The position numbers were made by a program, and so were the translations under genes. A stretch of DNA of 64,000 nt, from assembly GCF_003710825.1 (NCBI RefSeq), contig NZ_RHHQ01000017.1, forward strand, positions 1-64,000, in the 5' to 3' direction. Shown piece after piece: positions 8,482 through 15,635 of this stretch. The notes beneath the pieces are model-generated. The model was given only the letters and a program-made list of their open reading frames with translations, searched no databases and was not told where the DNA came from. The stretch is from Brevibacillus fluminis (GTDB lineage Bacteria; Bacillota; Bacilli; Brevibacillales; Brevibacillaceae). Position 1 is the stretch's first letter; every line of letters starts with the position of its first letter.

Positions 8482-8600
8482 GCAACCCCAAAAAGGAACA
8501 GAACAACCGGAACAATCTCCTGGTCATCTGGGCGTTTCTGGGTACCATTTTGGTCTGTGCGATCGCCATGGTCTTGTTCATGATTTCCTATAAGCCATAG
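8478..8600 (+). CDS. Tiny single-span membrane protein
   Basis: A 40-residue ORF starting at GTG that overlaps the TGA of the CDGSH gene (GTGA). It encodes a polar N-terminus (MSNPKKEQNNRNN) and one transmembrane helix (LLVIWAFLGTILVCAIAMVL). The 4-bp overlap suggests translational coupling, and an intrinsic terminator follows at 8642. Function unknown. Confidence 0.65.
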   Translation: MSNPKKEQNNRNNLLVIWAFLGTILVCAIAMVLFMISYKP

Positions 8601-8641
8601 CTGTCCTGCCATTGACGCTCCTCATGGCATACGCTAACAGG

Positions 8642-8670
8642 GCCCCTTACTTGATTGTAAGGGGCTTTTT
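8642..8670 (+). terminator. Intrinsic terminator of the alaX-kapB-CDGSH operon
   Basis: GCCCCTTAC-N6-GTAAGGGGC followed by five T. Confidence 0.9.
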
Positions 8671-8736
8671 GGTGCAGGTGAAAGTGATTCGGTCGTGTAT
8701 ACAGCAAGCTGCTTTTTCCTGTCTTTCATCGTGTAA

Positions 8737-8862
8737 GGCAACGAGCTATCCAACGTGAAAAACATGGACACGGCCGCCGTCGTCGCACATGCACTACGAT
8801 TGGATATCCCTACAGATTGGGATGCGAGAATTCCAGAGGGACTGCTTCAAGAAAAAGAGTAA
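8737..8862 (+). pseudogene. Remnant of an alkaline-phosphatase-family gene (C-terminal tail only)
   Basis: Forty-one codons downstream of an in-frame TAA read GNELSNVKNMDTAAVVAHAL followed by a stretch containing DIPTDWDARIPEG and a stop. This looks like the extreme C-terminus of alkaline-phosphatase-superfamily proteins, where a DTAxxVAxALGL helix precedes the final W-D/E-G turn. No start codon with a ribosome site or upstream domain is present, so I read it as a decayed fragment. A small GTG-started ORF (35 codons from 8755) cannot be ruled out. Its own hairpin terminator follows. Confidence 0.55.
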
Positions 8863-8892
8863 TGTGAGGCTGGAAGGCTCCCCAGAAGCAAT

Positions 8893-8927
8893 AAAAGCTA
8901 TTCTTTATCGGGGATAGCTTTTTTCTT
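8893..8927 (+). terminator. Intrinsic terminator
   Basis: AAAAGCTAT and ATAGCTTTT arms around a loop of about 12 nt, running into TTTTTTCTTTT. It probably ended the gene now reduced to the remnant at 8737. Confidence 0.7.
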
Positions 8928-9134
8928 TTCCATATGCAAATAAGACAAACCTGCTTCTTGAGCTTATAGGAAGCGTTTTCTTGCCTTTTTTCTCAAATGT
9001 AAGAATGTTTGACAAGGTTAAACGAATGCGACGGGAGCGGCTCAAAAACAAGCAATGCCGCTTTCCTATGGTGCATCTGAACAAAGTACATGCAAGCCAA
9101 GGCCCGTATTACGATTCGCTTATGAATTCTCGAT

Positions 9135-9154
9135 TTTGAGAAGCGTTTCTCAAA
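9135..9154 (+). promoter_or_regulatory. Candidate upstream activator site for patA
   Basis: A perfect palindrome TTTGAGAA-GCGT-TTCTCAAA about 100 bp before the -24 element, the usual place for an enhancer-binding protein of sigma-54. The nearest such activator is encoded at 15614-17428. A similar GAGAA/TTCTC pattern occurs before potA (15608-15635). Assignment is inference. Confidence 0.55.
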
Positions 9155-9235
9155 TAAAATGGGAAAAAGCACTTCATAACCGCGAATATCGTGTCTTTTT
9201 ACCGCGAAATGACCCCAAAACCATTAAAAAGAACG

Positions 9236-9252
9236 TTGGCACGGAGTTTGCT
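9236..9252 (+). promoter_or_regulatory. Sigma-54 (-24/-12) promoter of patA
   Basis: TTGGCAC-GGAGT-TTGCT matches the sigma-54 consensus TTGGCAC-N5-TTGCT at every specified base and lies 49 bp before the patA start. Known putrescine aminotransferase genes in enterics are also sigma-54 dependent. Confidence 0.88.
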
Positions 9253-9300
9253 TGTATAAAAGTGCAGAAACAAAAACTGGTTTTAAGGAAAGGTGAAAAG

Positions 9301-10671
9301 ATGGAAAGAAAATCAAGAGAAGAATCAATCAACCTGGCGAGCGAAATCCTGGGATACATTGAAAGCGAAAAGCTAACTCTTGACGAAAAGAAAAAAATCG
9401 TCGCAGACTCGGTGGACAATTTCAGCAACTATGTGACGAAAGCCATTTTAGCACACAGAAAATCGGTATCCAATGATTTCTCCGTTGTTGAATGGGAAGA
9501 TGAAGCAGCTGTTTTCCGCGACACAATGGGAGACGAATATATTGACTGTCTTGGCGGCTACGGCGTTTATTTGCTCGGTCACCGCCATCCGAAAGTTGTT
9601 TCCGCCGTACAGGCCCAATTGAACCGCTACGCGCTGCACAGCCAAGAGATGGTTGACCCGCTGCGCGGCTATCTGTCCAAGCTGCTTGCCTACATTACAC
9701 CAGGCGATCTCCAGCATTCTTATCTCGTGAATTGCGGGACGGAAGCAAATGAGATGGCGCTCAAACTGGCGCGTCTGGCAACAGGCAAAAAATGCTTCAT
9801 CTCTACCGAAAAAGGCTTCCACGGAAAAACGATGTTCTCGCTCTCTGCTTCCGGTAAATCGACGTTCCGTGAGCCGTACCACCCGCTCGTACCAGGCTTC
9901 CAGCACGTACCGTACGGAGATGCAGACGCCGTCGAGCAAGCGATTCGCATGCTGATTGCGACTGGGGAAACGGTTGCGGGTGTGATCGTTGAGCCCATTC
10001 AAGGCGAGGGCGGCATTAATATCCCGCCGGATAACTACTTACCGCGTCTGCGTGAAATTTGCGATAAGTACGAATGCTTGATGATCGTTGATGAAGTGCA
10101 AACCGGTATGGGGCGTACAGGGACCATGTTTGGCGTGGACCATTGGGGTGTCGTTCCAGATATCATGACGCTTGGCAAAGCGCTTGGCGGCGGCGTTATG
10201 CCGATCGCAGCGATGGTCGCGAAGAAAAAATGGTGGAAAAAGATGGAGGAGAATCCGTTCCTGCTCGGGTCGTCTACTTTCGGCGGCAATCCACTCTGCT
10301 GCGCAGGGGCAATCGCCGGGATCAGCGCGATTTTGGAAGAAAACATTCCCCAAATCGCCAAGGAGAAAGGCGATTACTTCATGAAGCATCTGCATGAAAT
10401 GCAGAAGCGTTACCCGGATGTACTGGTGGATGTGCGCGGGAAGGGTCTTCTGATCGGTATGGAGTTTGCTACGAATGAGCTGGGCTTCACGTTGGCGAAA
10501 CAGCTGTTTACCAAAAAGATTTTAGTGGGCGGCACCATCAACAACGCGACGGTCATCCGTCTCGAACCGCCAGCGGTGATGACGTATGAGCAGATCGATT
10601 ACGTGTTGACCTGCATCGAAGAGGGCATCGCACAGCTCTCGAAAGAACGCGCAGTCAGCCATTCTTCCTAA
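9301..10671 (+). CDS. patA: Putrescine aminotransferase (class III PLP)
   Basis: A protein of 456 residues, the usual length of putrescine:2-oxoglutarate aminotransferase, which turns putrescine into 4-aminobutanal. Class-III PLP features include CGTEANEMALKLAR, the cofactor aspartate block MIVDEVQTGMGRTG and the PLP-lysine region MTLGKALGGG. The ATG at 9301 follows AAGGAAAGGTG; the frame is open back to 9055, but that stretch includes the promoter. A sigma-54 promoter and a palindromic upstream site precede it. The adjacent potABCD uptake system, also with a sigma-54 promoter, supports a polyamine substrate. Ornithine or related diamines remain possible. Confidence 0.9.
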   Translation: MERKSREESINLASEILGYIESEKLTLDEKKKIVADSVDNFSNYVTKAILAHRKSVSNDFSVVEWEDEAAVFRDTMGDEYIDCLGGYGVYLLGHRHPKVVSAVQAQLNRYALHSQEMVDPLRGYLSKLLAYITPGDLQHSYLVNCGTEANEMALKLARLATGKKCFISTEKGFHGKTMFSLSASGKSTFREPYHPLVPGFQHVPYGDADAVEQAIRMLIATGETVAGVIVEPIQGEGGINIPPDNYLPRLREICDKYECLMIVDEVQTGMGRTGTMFGVDHWGVVPDIMTLGKALGGGVMPIAAMVAKKKWWKKMEENPFLLGSSTFGGNPLCCAGAIAGISAILEENIPQIAKEKGDYFMKHLHEMQKRYPDVLVDVRGKGLLIGMEFATNELGFTLAKQLFTKKILVGGTINNATVIRLEPPAVMTYEQIDYVLTCIEEGIAQLSKERAVSHSS

Positions 10672-10678
10672 ATAAGAA

Positions 10679-10711
10679 AAGCAGAGGGGATTCATCGCCC
10701 TCTGCTTTTTT
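10679..10711 (+). terminator. Intrinsic terminator after patA
   Basis: GCAGAGGG / CCCTCTGC stem with a 9-nt loop and a six-T tail. Confidence 0.9.
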
Positions 10712-10803
10712 CATTGCACTTGCATCAAGAGCCAAAATAGGTTCGCCATGCATATGTTGCGGGTATACGAGAGAGCATGAACTCCGTAGACAGTACAAAA
10801 ACG

Positions 10804-10831
10804 TTGACAGTAACACCAGGCAGGGTATAAT
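10804..10831 (+). promoter_or_regulatory. SigA-type promoter of the nitroreductase gene
   Basis: TTGACA, 16-bp spacer, TATAAT; both hexamers are perfect. The predicted transcript has a leader of about 108 nt. Confidence 0.8.
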
Positions 10832-10945
10832 GAAAATGTTGAAAAAGGGAATCATTCTCATTACAGAAATCACAACGCCGATTGGCTTGCCGTATATTGC
10901 AGAGTAAAAGAGCACATTGGACGGCGATGGAAAGGATGAACGAGA

Positions 10946-11518
10946 ATGGATGTGCTGGAAGCGATAAAAACCCGACGCAGTATCGGGAAGGTAAAGCAGG
11001 ACGCAGTTGAAAAGGAAAAGATTGAACAGATTTTGGAGGCGGGAACGTGGGCGCCTAACCATCGTCATACAGAGCCGTGGAAGTTTTTTGTCATGACAGG
11101 GGAGGGGCGCAAGCATTTAGCCGAGGCATACGCCGATATCGCGCGGGAAGAGCTCAGAGACCCGGACAGCGAGGAAGCCAAGCAATCGCTGCGTAAACAG
11201 TATGAGAAGGCGTTTCGCGCGCCATTGGTCATTGCAGTGGCCGTAACGCCAAACCAAGATCCACAGATCGTTCCGATTGAAGAGATTGGCGCGGTGAATG
11301 CGGCGATTCAAAACATGCTGCTGGCTATTCACGCCTTTGGCCTTGGCGCTGTGTGGCGTACGGGCCATCCCACATATCATCCGCGCATGAAGCAGGCGTT
11401 TGGTTTACAGGAGAAGGATGAAGTGCTGGGTCTGCTCTATATTGGGTATCCGGATATGCCCGTGCCAAAATCGTCGCGTGCCTCGATTGCTGACAAGACC
11501 GTTTGGCTGGATAACTAA
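10946..11518 (+). CDS. Nitroreductase-family flavoprotein (YdjA-like)
   Basis: A protein of 190 residues with the nitroreductase N-terminus LEAIKTRRSIGKV, the FMN/dimer motif ILEAGTWAPNHRHTEPWKFF, and the later block FGLGAVWRTG with the GYP turn, as in the short YdjA-type oxidoreductases. It is an FMN-dependent NAD(P)H oxidoreductase; the physiological substrate is unknown. It has its own strong SigA promoter, so it is probably independent of the sigma-54 genes on either side. GGAAAGG lies before the ATG. Confidence 0.88.
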   Translation: MDVLEAIKTRRSIGKVKQDAVEKEKIEQILEAGTWAPNHRHTEPWKFFVMTGEGRKHLAEAYADIAREELRDPDSEEAKQSLRKQYEKAFRAPLVIAVAVTPNQDPQIVPIEEIGAVNAAIQNMLLAIHAFGLGAVWRTGHPTYHPRMKQAFGLQEKDEVLGLLYIGYPDMPVPKSSRASIADKTVWLDN

Positions 11519-11574
11519 CCGCCATTAGCAAACCTGGCTACGCCATGCTTTTTGGCGGAGACGCGGTCTGCATG

Positions 11575-11618
11575 AAAAAAACACCTGAACGCATAGTCAG
11601 CGTTGCAGGTGTTTTTTG
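11575..11618. terminator. Bidirectional terminator between nitroreductase and potD
   Basis: ACACCTG-AACGC / GCGTT-G-CAGGTGT hairpin with A-run on the left and T-run on the right, serving both converging genes. Confidence 0.85.
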
Positions 11619-11640
11619 ATGGTCTCGCTACATAGCTTGC

Positions 11641-12723
11641 TTATTGGGAGCTCTTCACTTCGGACCATACGCGGTCGTATTCTTTTACAGCATCTCCGAT
11701 GTCTTTGATGCTTTCCACGCGCTTCATTTCTTCAGCAGGTGGGTAGATCGCGATGTTATCCAGTGTCGCTTTATCGATCAGCTTGCGCGCCTCTCTGTTC
11801 GGGTTGATGTACGGGAACGATTTGGCGATTTCCGCGCTGATTTCTGGATCAAGCAAGAAATTGATGAACGCTTCTGCGGTCTTTTTGTGCTTTGCACCTT
11901 TTGGAATGACAAAGTTGTCAAATGTGATGATCAAGCCTTCTTCCGGCAAGATCGTTTTAATTTGCGGCTTGTCGCGTTGCGCAAGCGCAATTTCAGGGCC
12001 CCACGCCAAAGCGGCGGACGCTTCGCCATTGATCAGGAGCGTTTTCGGGCTGTCGCTGTCAAAAGCCTTGATGTTTGGCATCAGCTCTATCATTTTTTTC
12101 TTGGCTTCATCCAGATGGGCAGGGTCGGTATCGTTGGCAGAATAACCCAAAGTTTTCAAAACCATGCCCAAAACAAAACGCTGGTCATCGAGCACAACCA
12201 ATTTGCCTTTCAGTTCAGGCTTCCACAGGTCTTTGTAGCTTTTTATCTCGGTTCCGATCGTATCGGGGTTCACTCCGAGCGACATCGTGTTACCCATATA
12301 CGGGATCGAGTATTTGTTTCCTGGATCGTAATCCTTGTTGGTATAATCTTCGAGGAGGTTTTTAAAATTCGGCACGTTATTCAAGTCGATTTGCTCAATC
12401 ATGTCTTGCTTGACCATCGGTTGAACGATATAGTCACTGGCCATCGTCAAGTCATACATGCCGCCGCCAACCGATACTTTGGCGAGCATTTCCTCATTGG
12501 AGGAGAAGGTGGTGTAGTTGACTTTTACGCCATACTTGTCCTCGAATTTTTTGATGACTTCTTCTGGCAAATACTCGGACCAGTTAAAGACATTCAATTC
12601 TTTGTCCAGACCCGATGCGGTCTGTTCACCAGCGCCCCCCTGCGAGGATGAACCGCAACCAGCTACAGTCAAACTGAGCGTTGCGATGCTTGTAAGTGCC
12701 AATGACTTCCATTTTGCTTTCAT
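11641..12723 (-). CDS. potD: Spermidine/putrescine ABC transporter substrate-binding lipoprotein PotD
   Basis: A protein of 360 residues with a lipoprotein signal (lipobox VAGC, cysteine near residue 23) and a type-II periplasmic-binding fold starting LNVFNWSEYLPEEVIKKFE, the hallmark of PotD/PotF. The later block AALAWGPEIALAQR lies near the polyamine pocket. The ATG at 12723 follows GGAGGGG. It is the last gene of potABCD and delivers polyamines to the PotBC permease from the outer membrane face. Confidence 0.94.
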   Translation of the reverse strand: MKAKWKSLALTSIATLSLTVAGCGSSSQGGAGEQTASGLDKELNVFNWSEYLPEEVIKKFEDKYGVKVNYTTFSSNEEMLAKVSVGGGMYDLTMASDYIVQPMVKQDMIEQIDLNNVPNFKNLLEDYTNKDYDPGNKYSIPYMGNTMSLGVNPDTIGTEIKSYKDLWKPELKGKLVVLDDQRFVLGMVLKTLGYSANDTDPAHLDEAKKKMIELMPNIKAFDSDSPKTLLINGEASAALAWGPEIALAQRDKPQIKTILPEEGLIITFDNFVIPKGAKHKKTAEAFINFLLDPEISAEIAKSFPYINPNREARKLIDKATLDNIAIYPPAEEMKRVESIKDIGDAVKEYDRVWSEVKSSQ

Positions 12724-12751
12724 AACGAAAAACCCCTCCAATGTTTCTATC

Positions 12752-13531
12752 TCAGCCTTTCTTCATTCGAATGCGCTCTGCCATGATCGCGATGCATAGG
12801 GTAACCAGCAGCATGAGGGTAGAGAGCGCGTTGATTTCCGGTGTAACACCGAATTTAACCATTGAGAAAATCTTGAGCGGCAGTGTTGCACTGCCAGGGC
12901 CTGCCACGAAAAAGCTGATGATCACGTCATCGATTGACAGGGTGAACGCGAGCAAAGCAGAAGCGATCACGCCTGGTGCGATGACTGGCAGTGTGACCTT
13001 GATGAATGTTTGCCATGGCGTTGCCCCCAAGTCCATCGCTGCTTCCTCAATGCTCTTGTCGAAGCCGTCCAGCCTTGCTTTTACAACGACGACGACGAAT
13101 GGGATCGAGAAGGTGATATGGGCAGCAACCAACGTCCAAAAACCGAGTGGAACTTTGAGCTGGGCAAACAATGCCAGCATGGAAATCCCCATGACGATCT
13201 CTGGAATGACAATCGGTAGATACAACATTGCATCCAACGCTGTTTTTCCGCGGAAATGGTAGCGGTACATCCCGACAGCAGCCAGTGTTCCGATCATCGT
13301 TGCAAACACCGTGGACACCAGTGCAACCAGCAAGCTGGTATACGTGGCATCGAGCACATCGCTATTGTGCATCAGTTTGACGTACCAGTCAAATGTGAAC
13401 CCTGTCCAAACAGCGTTCAATTTTGACTTGTTGAACGAATAGATGAATAGAATGGCGATGGGCAAGTAGAGAAACAGATAAATGAGCGATGCATAGACAA
13501 CGGTAGAAACTTTGCTAAATGTAGAGCGCAT
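12752..13531 (-). CDS. potC: Spermidine/putrescine ABC transporter permease PotC
   Basis: A protein of 259 residues with six predicted membrane helices and the binding-protein-dependent permease loop EEAAMDLGATPWQTFIKVTLP (the EAA motif for the ATPase). Its N-terminus YLPIAILFIYSFN is typical of PotC. It starts 3 bp after the potB stop, behind GGAGTTGAG, so translation is coupled. Confidence 0.93.
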   Translation of the reverse strand: MRSTFSKVSTVVYASLIYLFLYLPIAILFIYSFNKSKLNAVWTGFTFDWYVKLMHNSDVLDATYTSLLVALVSTVFATMIGTLAAVGMYRYHFRGKTALDAMLYLPIVIPEIVMGISMLALFAQLKVPLGFWTLVAAHITFSIPFVVVVVKARLDGFDKSIEEAAMDLGATPWQTFIKVTLPVIAPGVIASALLAFTLSIDDVIISFFVAGPGSATLPLKIFSMVKFGVTPEINALSTLMLLVTLCIAIMAERIRMKKG

Positions 13532-13534
13532 GGC

Positions 13535-14392
13535 TTATCTCAACTCCTTGCCACTTTTGTCGTTGGAAAGGCGCATGTAGACCAAAATCATCAGGAGCGT
13601 CAGCACCATCAAAATAATAGAGGATGCAGCACCAAATGGCCAGTCCCGTGCGGTAAGGAATTGATTTTTGATCAAGTTACCAATCAACACGGCTTTGCTA
13701 CCGCCCATCAGGTCTGGAATGAAGAACAGGCCGAGCGATGGTATGAAAACAAGGATCGCACCAGCGACAATCCCAGGCATCGTAAGCGGCAACGTAATTT
13801 TGAGGAACGTGGTTGCCGGTTTGGCGCCCAAATCGGCAGCGGCTTCCAAATATCCTTTATCCAGCTTTTCAATCGATGCATACAGCGGCAAAATCATAAA
13901 TGGAAGCATGGTATATACAAGTCCAATCACGACAGAAGTCTCATTGTAAAGCATGGAGATTGGTGCGTCAATCAAACCGAGTTTGAGCAAAAACGTATTG
14001 ATGACACCCTCTGTTCGAAGCAGCACGATCCATGCATATGTCCGGATCAGCGAGTTTGTCCAAAAGGGAACGATAACCAGCATCAATAACAGATTGCGCC
14101 AACGTTCCGGCGCGCGTGCCACAATATAGGCAAACGGATAACCAAGAACAAGGCAGCAGACCGTCGTGAAGAAGGCGCTAACGCAGGAGACCCAAAGAAT
14201 CTTGAGATAGAGCGGGTCGAAAAAGCGGACATAGTTATCAGCAGTAAACGGCGTCTGAATTCCACCAAACGAGCTGCGGCTCATGAAGCTGACGACGAGA
14301 ATGAGCAGCAGGGGAATAGCGAACAGGACCGTCATCCAGATTGCTACTGGCGAAATCGTCCAGACTACCCCATAGTCTTTGTGCCGTTTCAT
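13535..14392 (-). CDS. potB: Spermidine/putrescine ABC transporter permease PotB
   Basis: A protein of 285 residues with six membrane helices and the EAA loop LEAAADLGAKPATTFLKITLP. It pairs with PotC as the heterodimeric channel. Its ATG overlaps the potA stop by 4 bp (ATGA). The C-terminal tail is short and basic. Confidence 0.93.
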   Translation of the reverse strand: MKRHKDYGVVWTISPVAIWMTVLFAIPLLLILVVSFMSRSSFGGIQTPFTADNYVRFFDPLYLKILWVSCVSAFFTTVCCLVLGYPFAYIVARAPERWRNLLLMLVIVPFWTNSLIRTYAWIVLLRTEGVINTFLLKLGLIDAPISMLYNETSVVIGLVYTMLPFMILPLYASIEKLDKGYLEAAADLGAKPATTFLKITLPLTMPGIVAGAILVFIPSLGLFFIPDLMGGSKAVLIGNLIKNQFLTARDWPFGAASSIILMVLTLLMILVYMRLSNDKSGKELR

Positions 14393-15465
14393 CGCTTCAA
14401 CACCACCGCTTGTGCAGGATTCCAGCTGATGTTGACTTCATCACCTTCCACGAGCGAAAGGAGCTGGTCCGTTTTTTCTTGAGCGATGAATTCCTTGCCG
14501 TCAGGAAGGGCCATGATCGTTTTGGTGAAACCGCCAGAGTAGATGCGTTCCTGCATCCGGGCCGAAATATTAATATGGCCGTCAACCTTTTCCTTGCTAA
14601 GCGCAACGCGCTCAGGGCGAATCGCTAAATTGATCTCGTTGCCAACCGCAAAGTCCGGCTTGTCGGTATGGGCAAACAGCTGCAGCCCGTCGCATTCAAG
14701 CGTCAATTGCCCTTGGCTAAGATTGAGTACTTTACCCGCCAGCAGGTTGGTTTCGCCGATGAACTCGGCAACAAATGTGGTCATCGGATGATCGTAAATC
14801 TCGCTCGGTGTCCCGACTTGATCCAAATTCCCTTTGTTCATGACTGCGATGCGATCCGACATGGTAAGCGCTTCTTCTTGGTCATGCGTGACGAAAATGA
14901 AGGTAACGCCAAGCTGTTTTTGCAAATGCTTCAATTCCACTTGCATCTGCTTCCGCAGCTTTTGGTCGAGCGCGCCGAGCGGCTCGTCGAGGAGCAGCAC
15001 TTTTGGGTTGTTCACGAGGGCGCGGGCGATAGCGATCCGCTGCTTTTGGCCACCGCTCAATTGATCAGGCCGACGATTCGCAAACGACTCCAGCTGCACT
15101 AGCTTGAGCGCCTGCATGACGCGCGATTGGATATCGGCTTTGGATGTTTTTTTCACGCGCAAGCCGAAAGCCACATTTTCAAAGCAATTGAGATGAGGAA
15201 AAAGTGCATAGTTTTGGAAAACGGTGTTTACGTTGCGTTCGTATGCTGGCAAATTTTCGACATGCGTGCCATCCAGAATGATTTCTCCGGATGTCGGGTG
15301 CTCGAAACCGGCGATCATCCGCAAGGTAGTAGTTTTCCCGCAACCGCTGGGACCAAGTAAGGTGATGAATTCCCCCGACTGAATATCGAGATTGAGATTT
15401 GATACGACGGTGTTTTGATCAAATCTCTTCACGATATTGCGTAATTCGACCATGTGCTGAGACAA
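14389..15465 (-). CDS. potA: Spermidine/putrescine ABC transporter ATPase PotA
   Basis: A protein of 358 residues: Walker A GPSGCGKTT (about 38-46), signature LSGGQKQRIAIARAL, Walker B VLLLDEPLGALD, H-loop FVTHDQEEALTMSD, then a C-terminal TOBE domain (about 280-355) as in PotA. I use the TTG at 15465 because GGAGG lies 7 nt upstream; the ATG four codons later is too far from it. First gene of potABCD, transcribed from the sigma-54 promoter at 15506-15522. Confidence 0.93.
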   Translation of the reverse strand: MSQHMVELRNIVKRFDQNTVVSNLNLDIQSGEFITLLGPSGCGKTTTLRMIAGFEHPTSGEIILDGTHVENLPAYERNVNTVFQNYALFPHLNCFENVAFGLRVKKTSKADIQSRVMQALKLVQLESFANRRPDQLSGGQKQRIAIARALVNNPKVLLLDEPLGALDQKLRKQMQVELKHLQKQLGVTFIFVTHDQEEALTMSDRIAVMNKGNLDQVGTPSEIYDHPMTTFVAEFIGETNLLAGKVLNLSQGQLTLECDGLQLFAHTDKPDFAVGNEINLAIRPERVALSKEKVDGHINISARMQERIYSGGFTKTIMALPDGKEFIAQEKTDQLLSLVEGDEVNISWNPAQAVVLKR

Positions 15466-15505
15466 CGAGACCCCTCCCTAAAGTAAAGACTGAATATTTG
15501 AAATA

Positions 15506-15522
15506 AGCAAGAATAGTGCCAC
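15506..15522 (-). promoter_or_regulatory. Sigma-54 (-24/-12) promoter of potABCD
   Basis: On the minus strand this reads GTGGCAC-TATTC-TTGCT, the consensus -24 GG and -12 GC with exactly 10 bases between them, 41 bp before the potA start. Confidence 0.87.
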
Positions 15523-15551
15523 AACTCTGTTAGACTTGTTCGAGTTGTGGC
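15518..15551. repeat. Perfect 10-bp inverted repeat overlapping the potA -24 element
   Basis: GCCACAACTC (15518-15527) and GAGTTGTGGC (15542-15551) with a 14-nt spacer. One arm includes the -24 GG of the potA promoter. No T-run follows on the minus strand, so a terminator is unlikely; it may be an operator that blocks sigma-54 polymerase. Confidence 0.7.
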
Positions 15552-15607
15552 ATTGCTTTACTGCTGATGCATTCGTGCAAAGGTGGCTCTCGCTCATTCC
15601 AACAAAA

Positions 15608-15635
15608 GAGAAATTACTTCTCGCTTTCGAGAAGT
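15608..15635 (-). terminator. Hairpin at the activator gene's stop codon; terminator and possible activator site
   Basis: ACTTCTCG-CTTT-CGAGAAGT (15616-15635) is a perfect 8-bp stem spanning the stop codon of the activator gene; a T-rich run follows in the direction of transcription. The same bases contain GAGAA-N5-TTCTC (15608-15622), resembling the site before patA, about 115-130 bp upstream of the expected potA start. Either or both roles are possible. Confidence 0.55.

Noticed and set aside
10849..10863. Fur-box-like TGAGAAT-G-ATTCCCT (minus strand)
   Set aside because: Only about 10 of 14 consensus bases match, and the second half is weak; not enough to call.
10830..10907. 25-codon ORF in the nitroreductase leader
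   Set aside because: Its ATG overlaps the -10 box, so it would precede the transcript start; no ribosome site.
15518..15551. Terminator for the sigma-54 activator gene
   Set aside because: Perfect stem but no T-run on the minus strand; the hairpin at 15616-15635 fits termination better.
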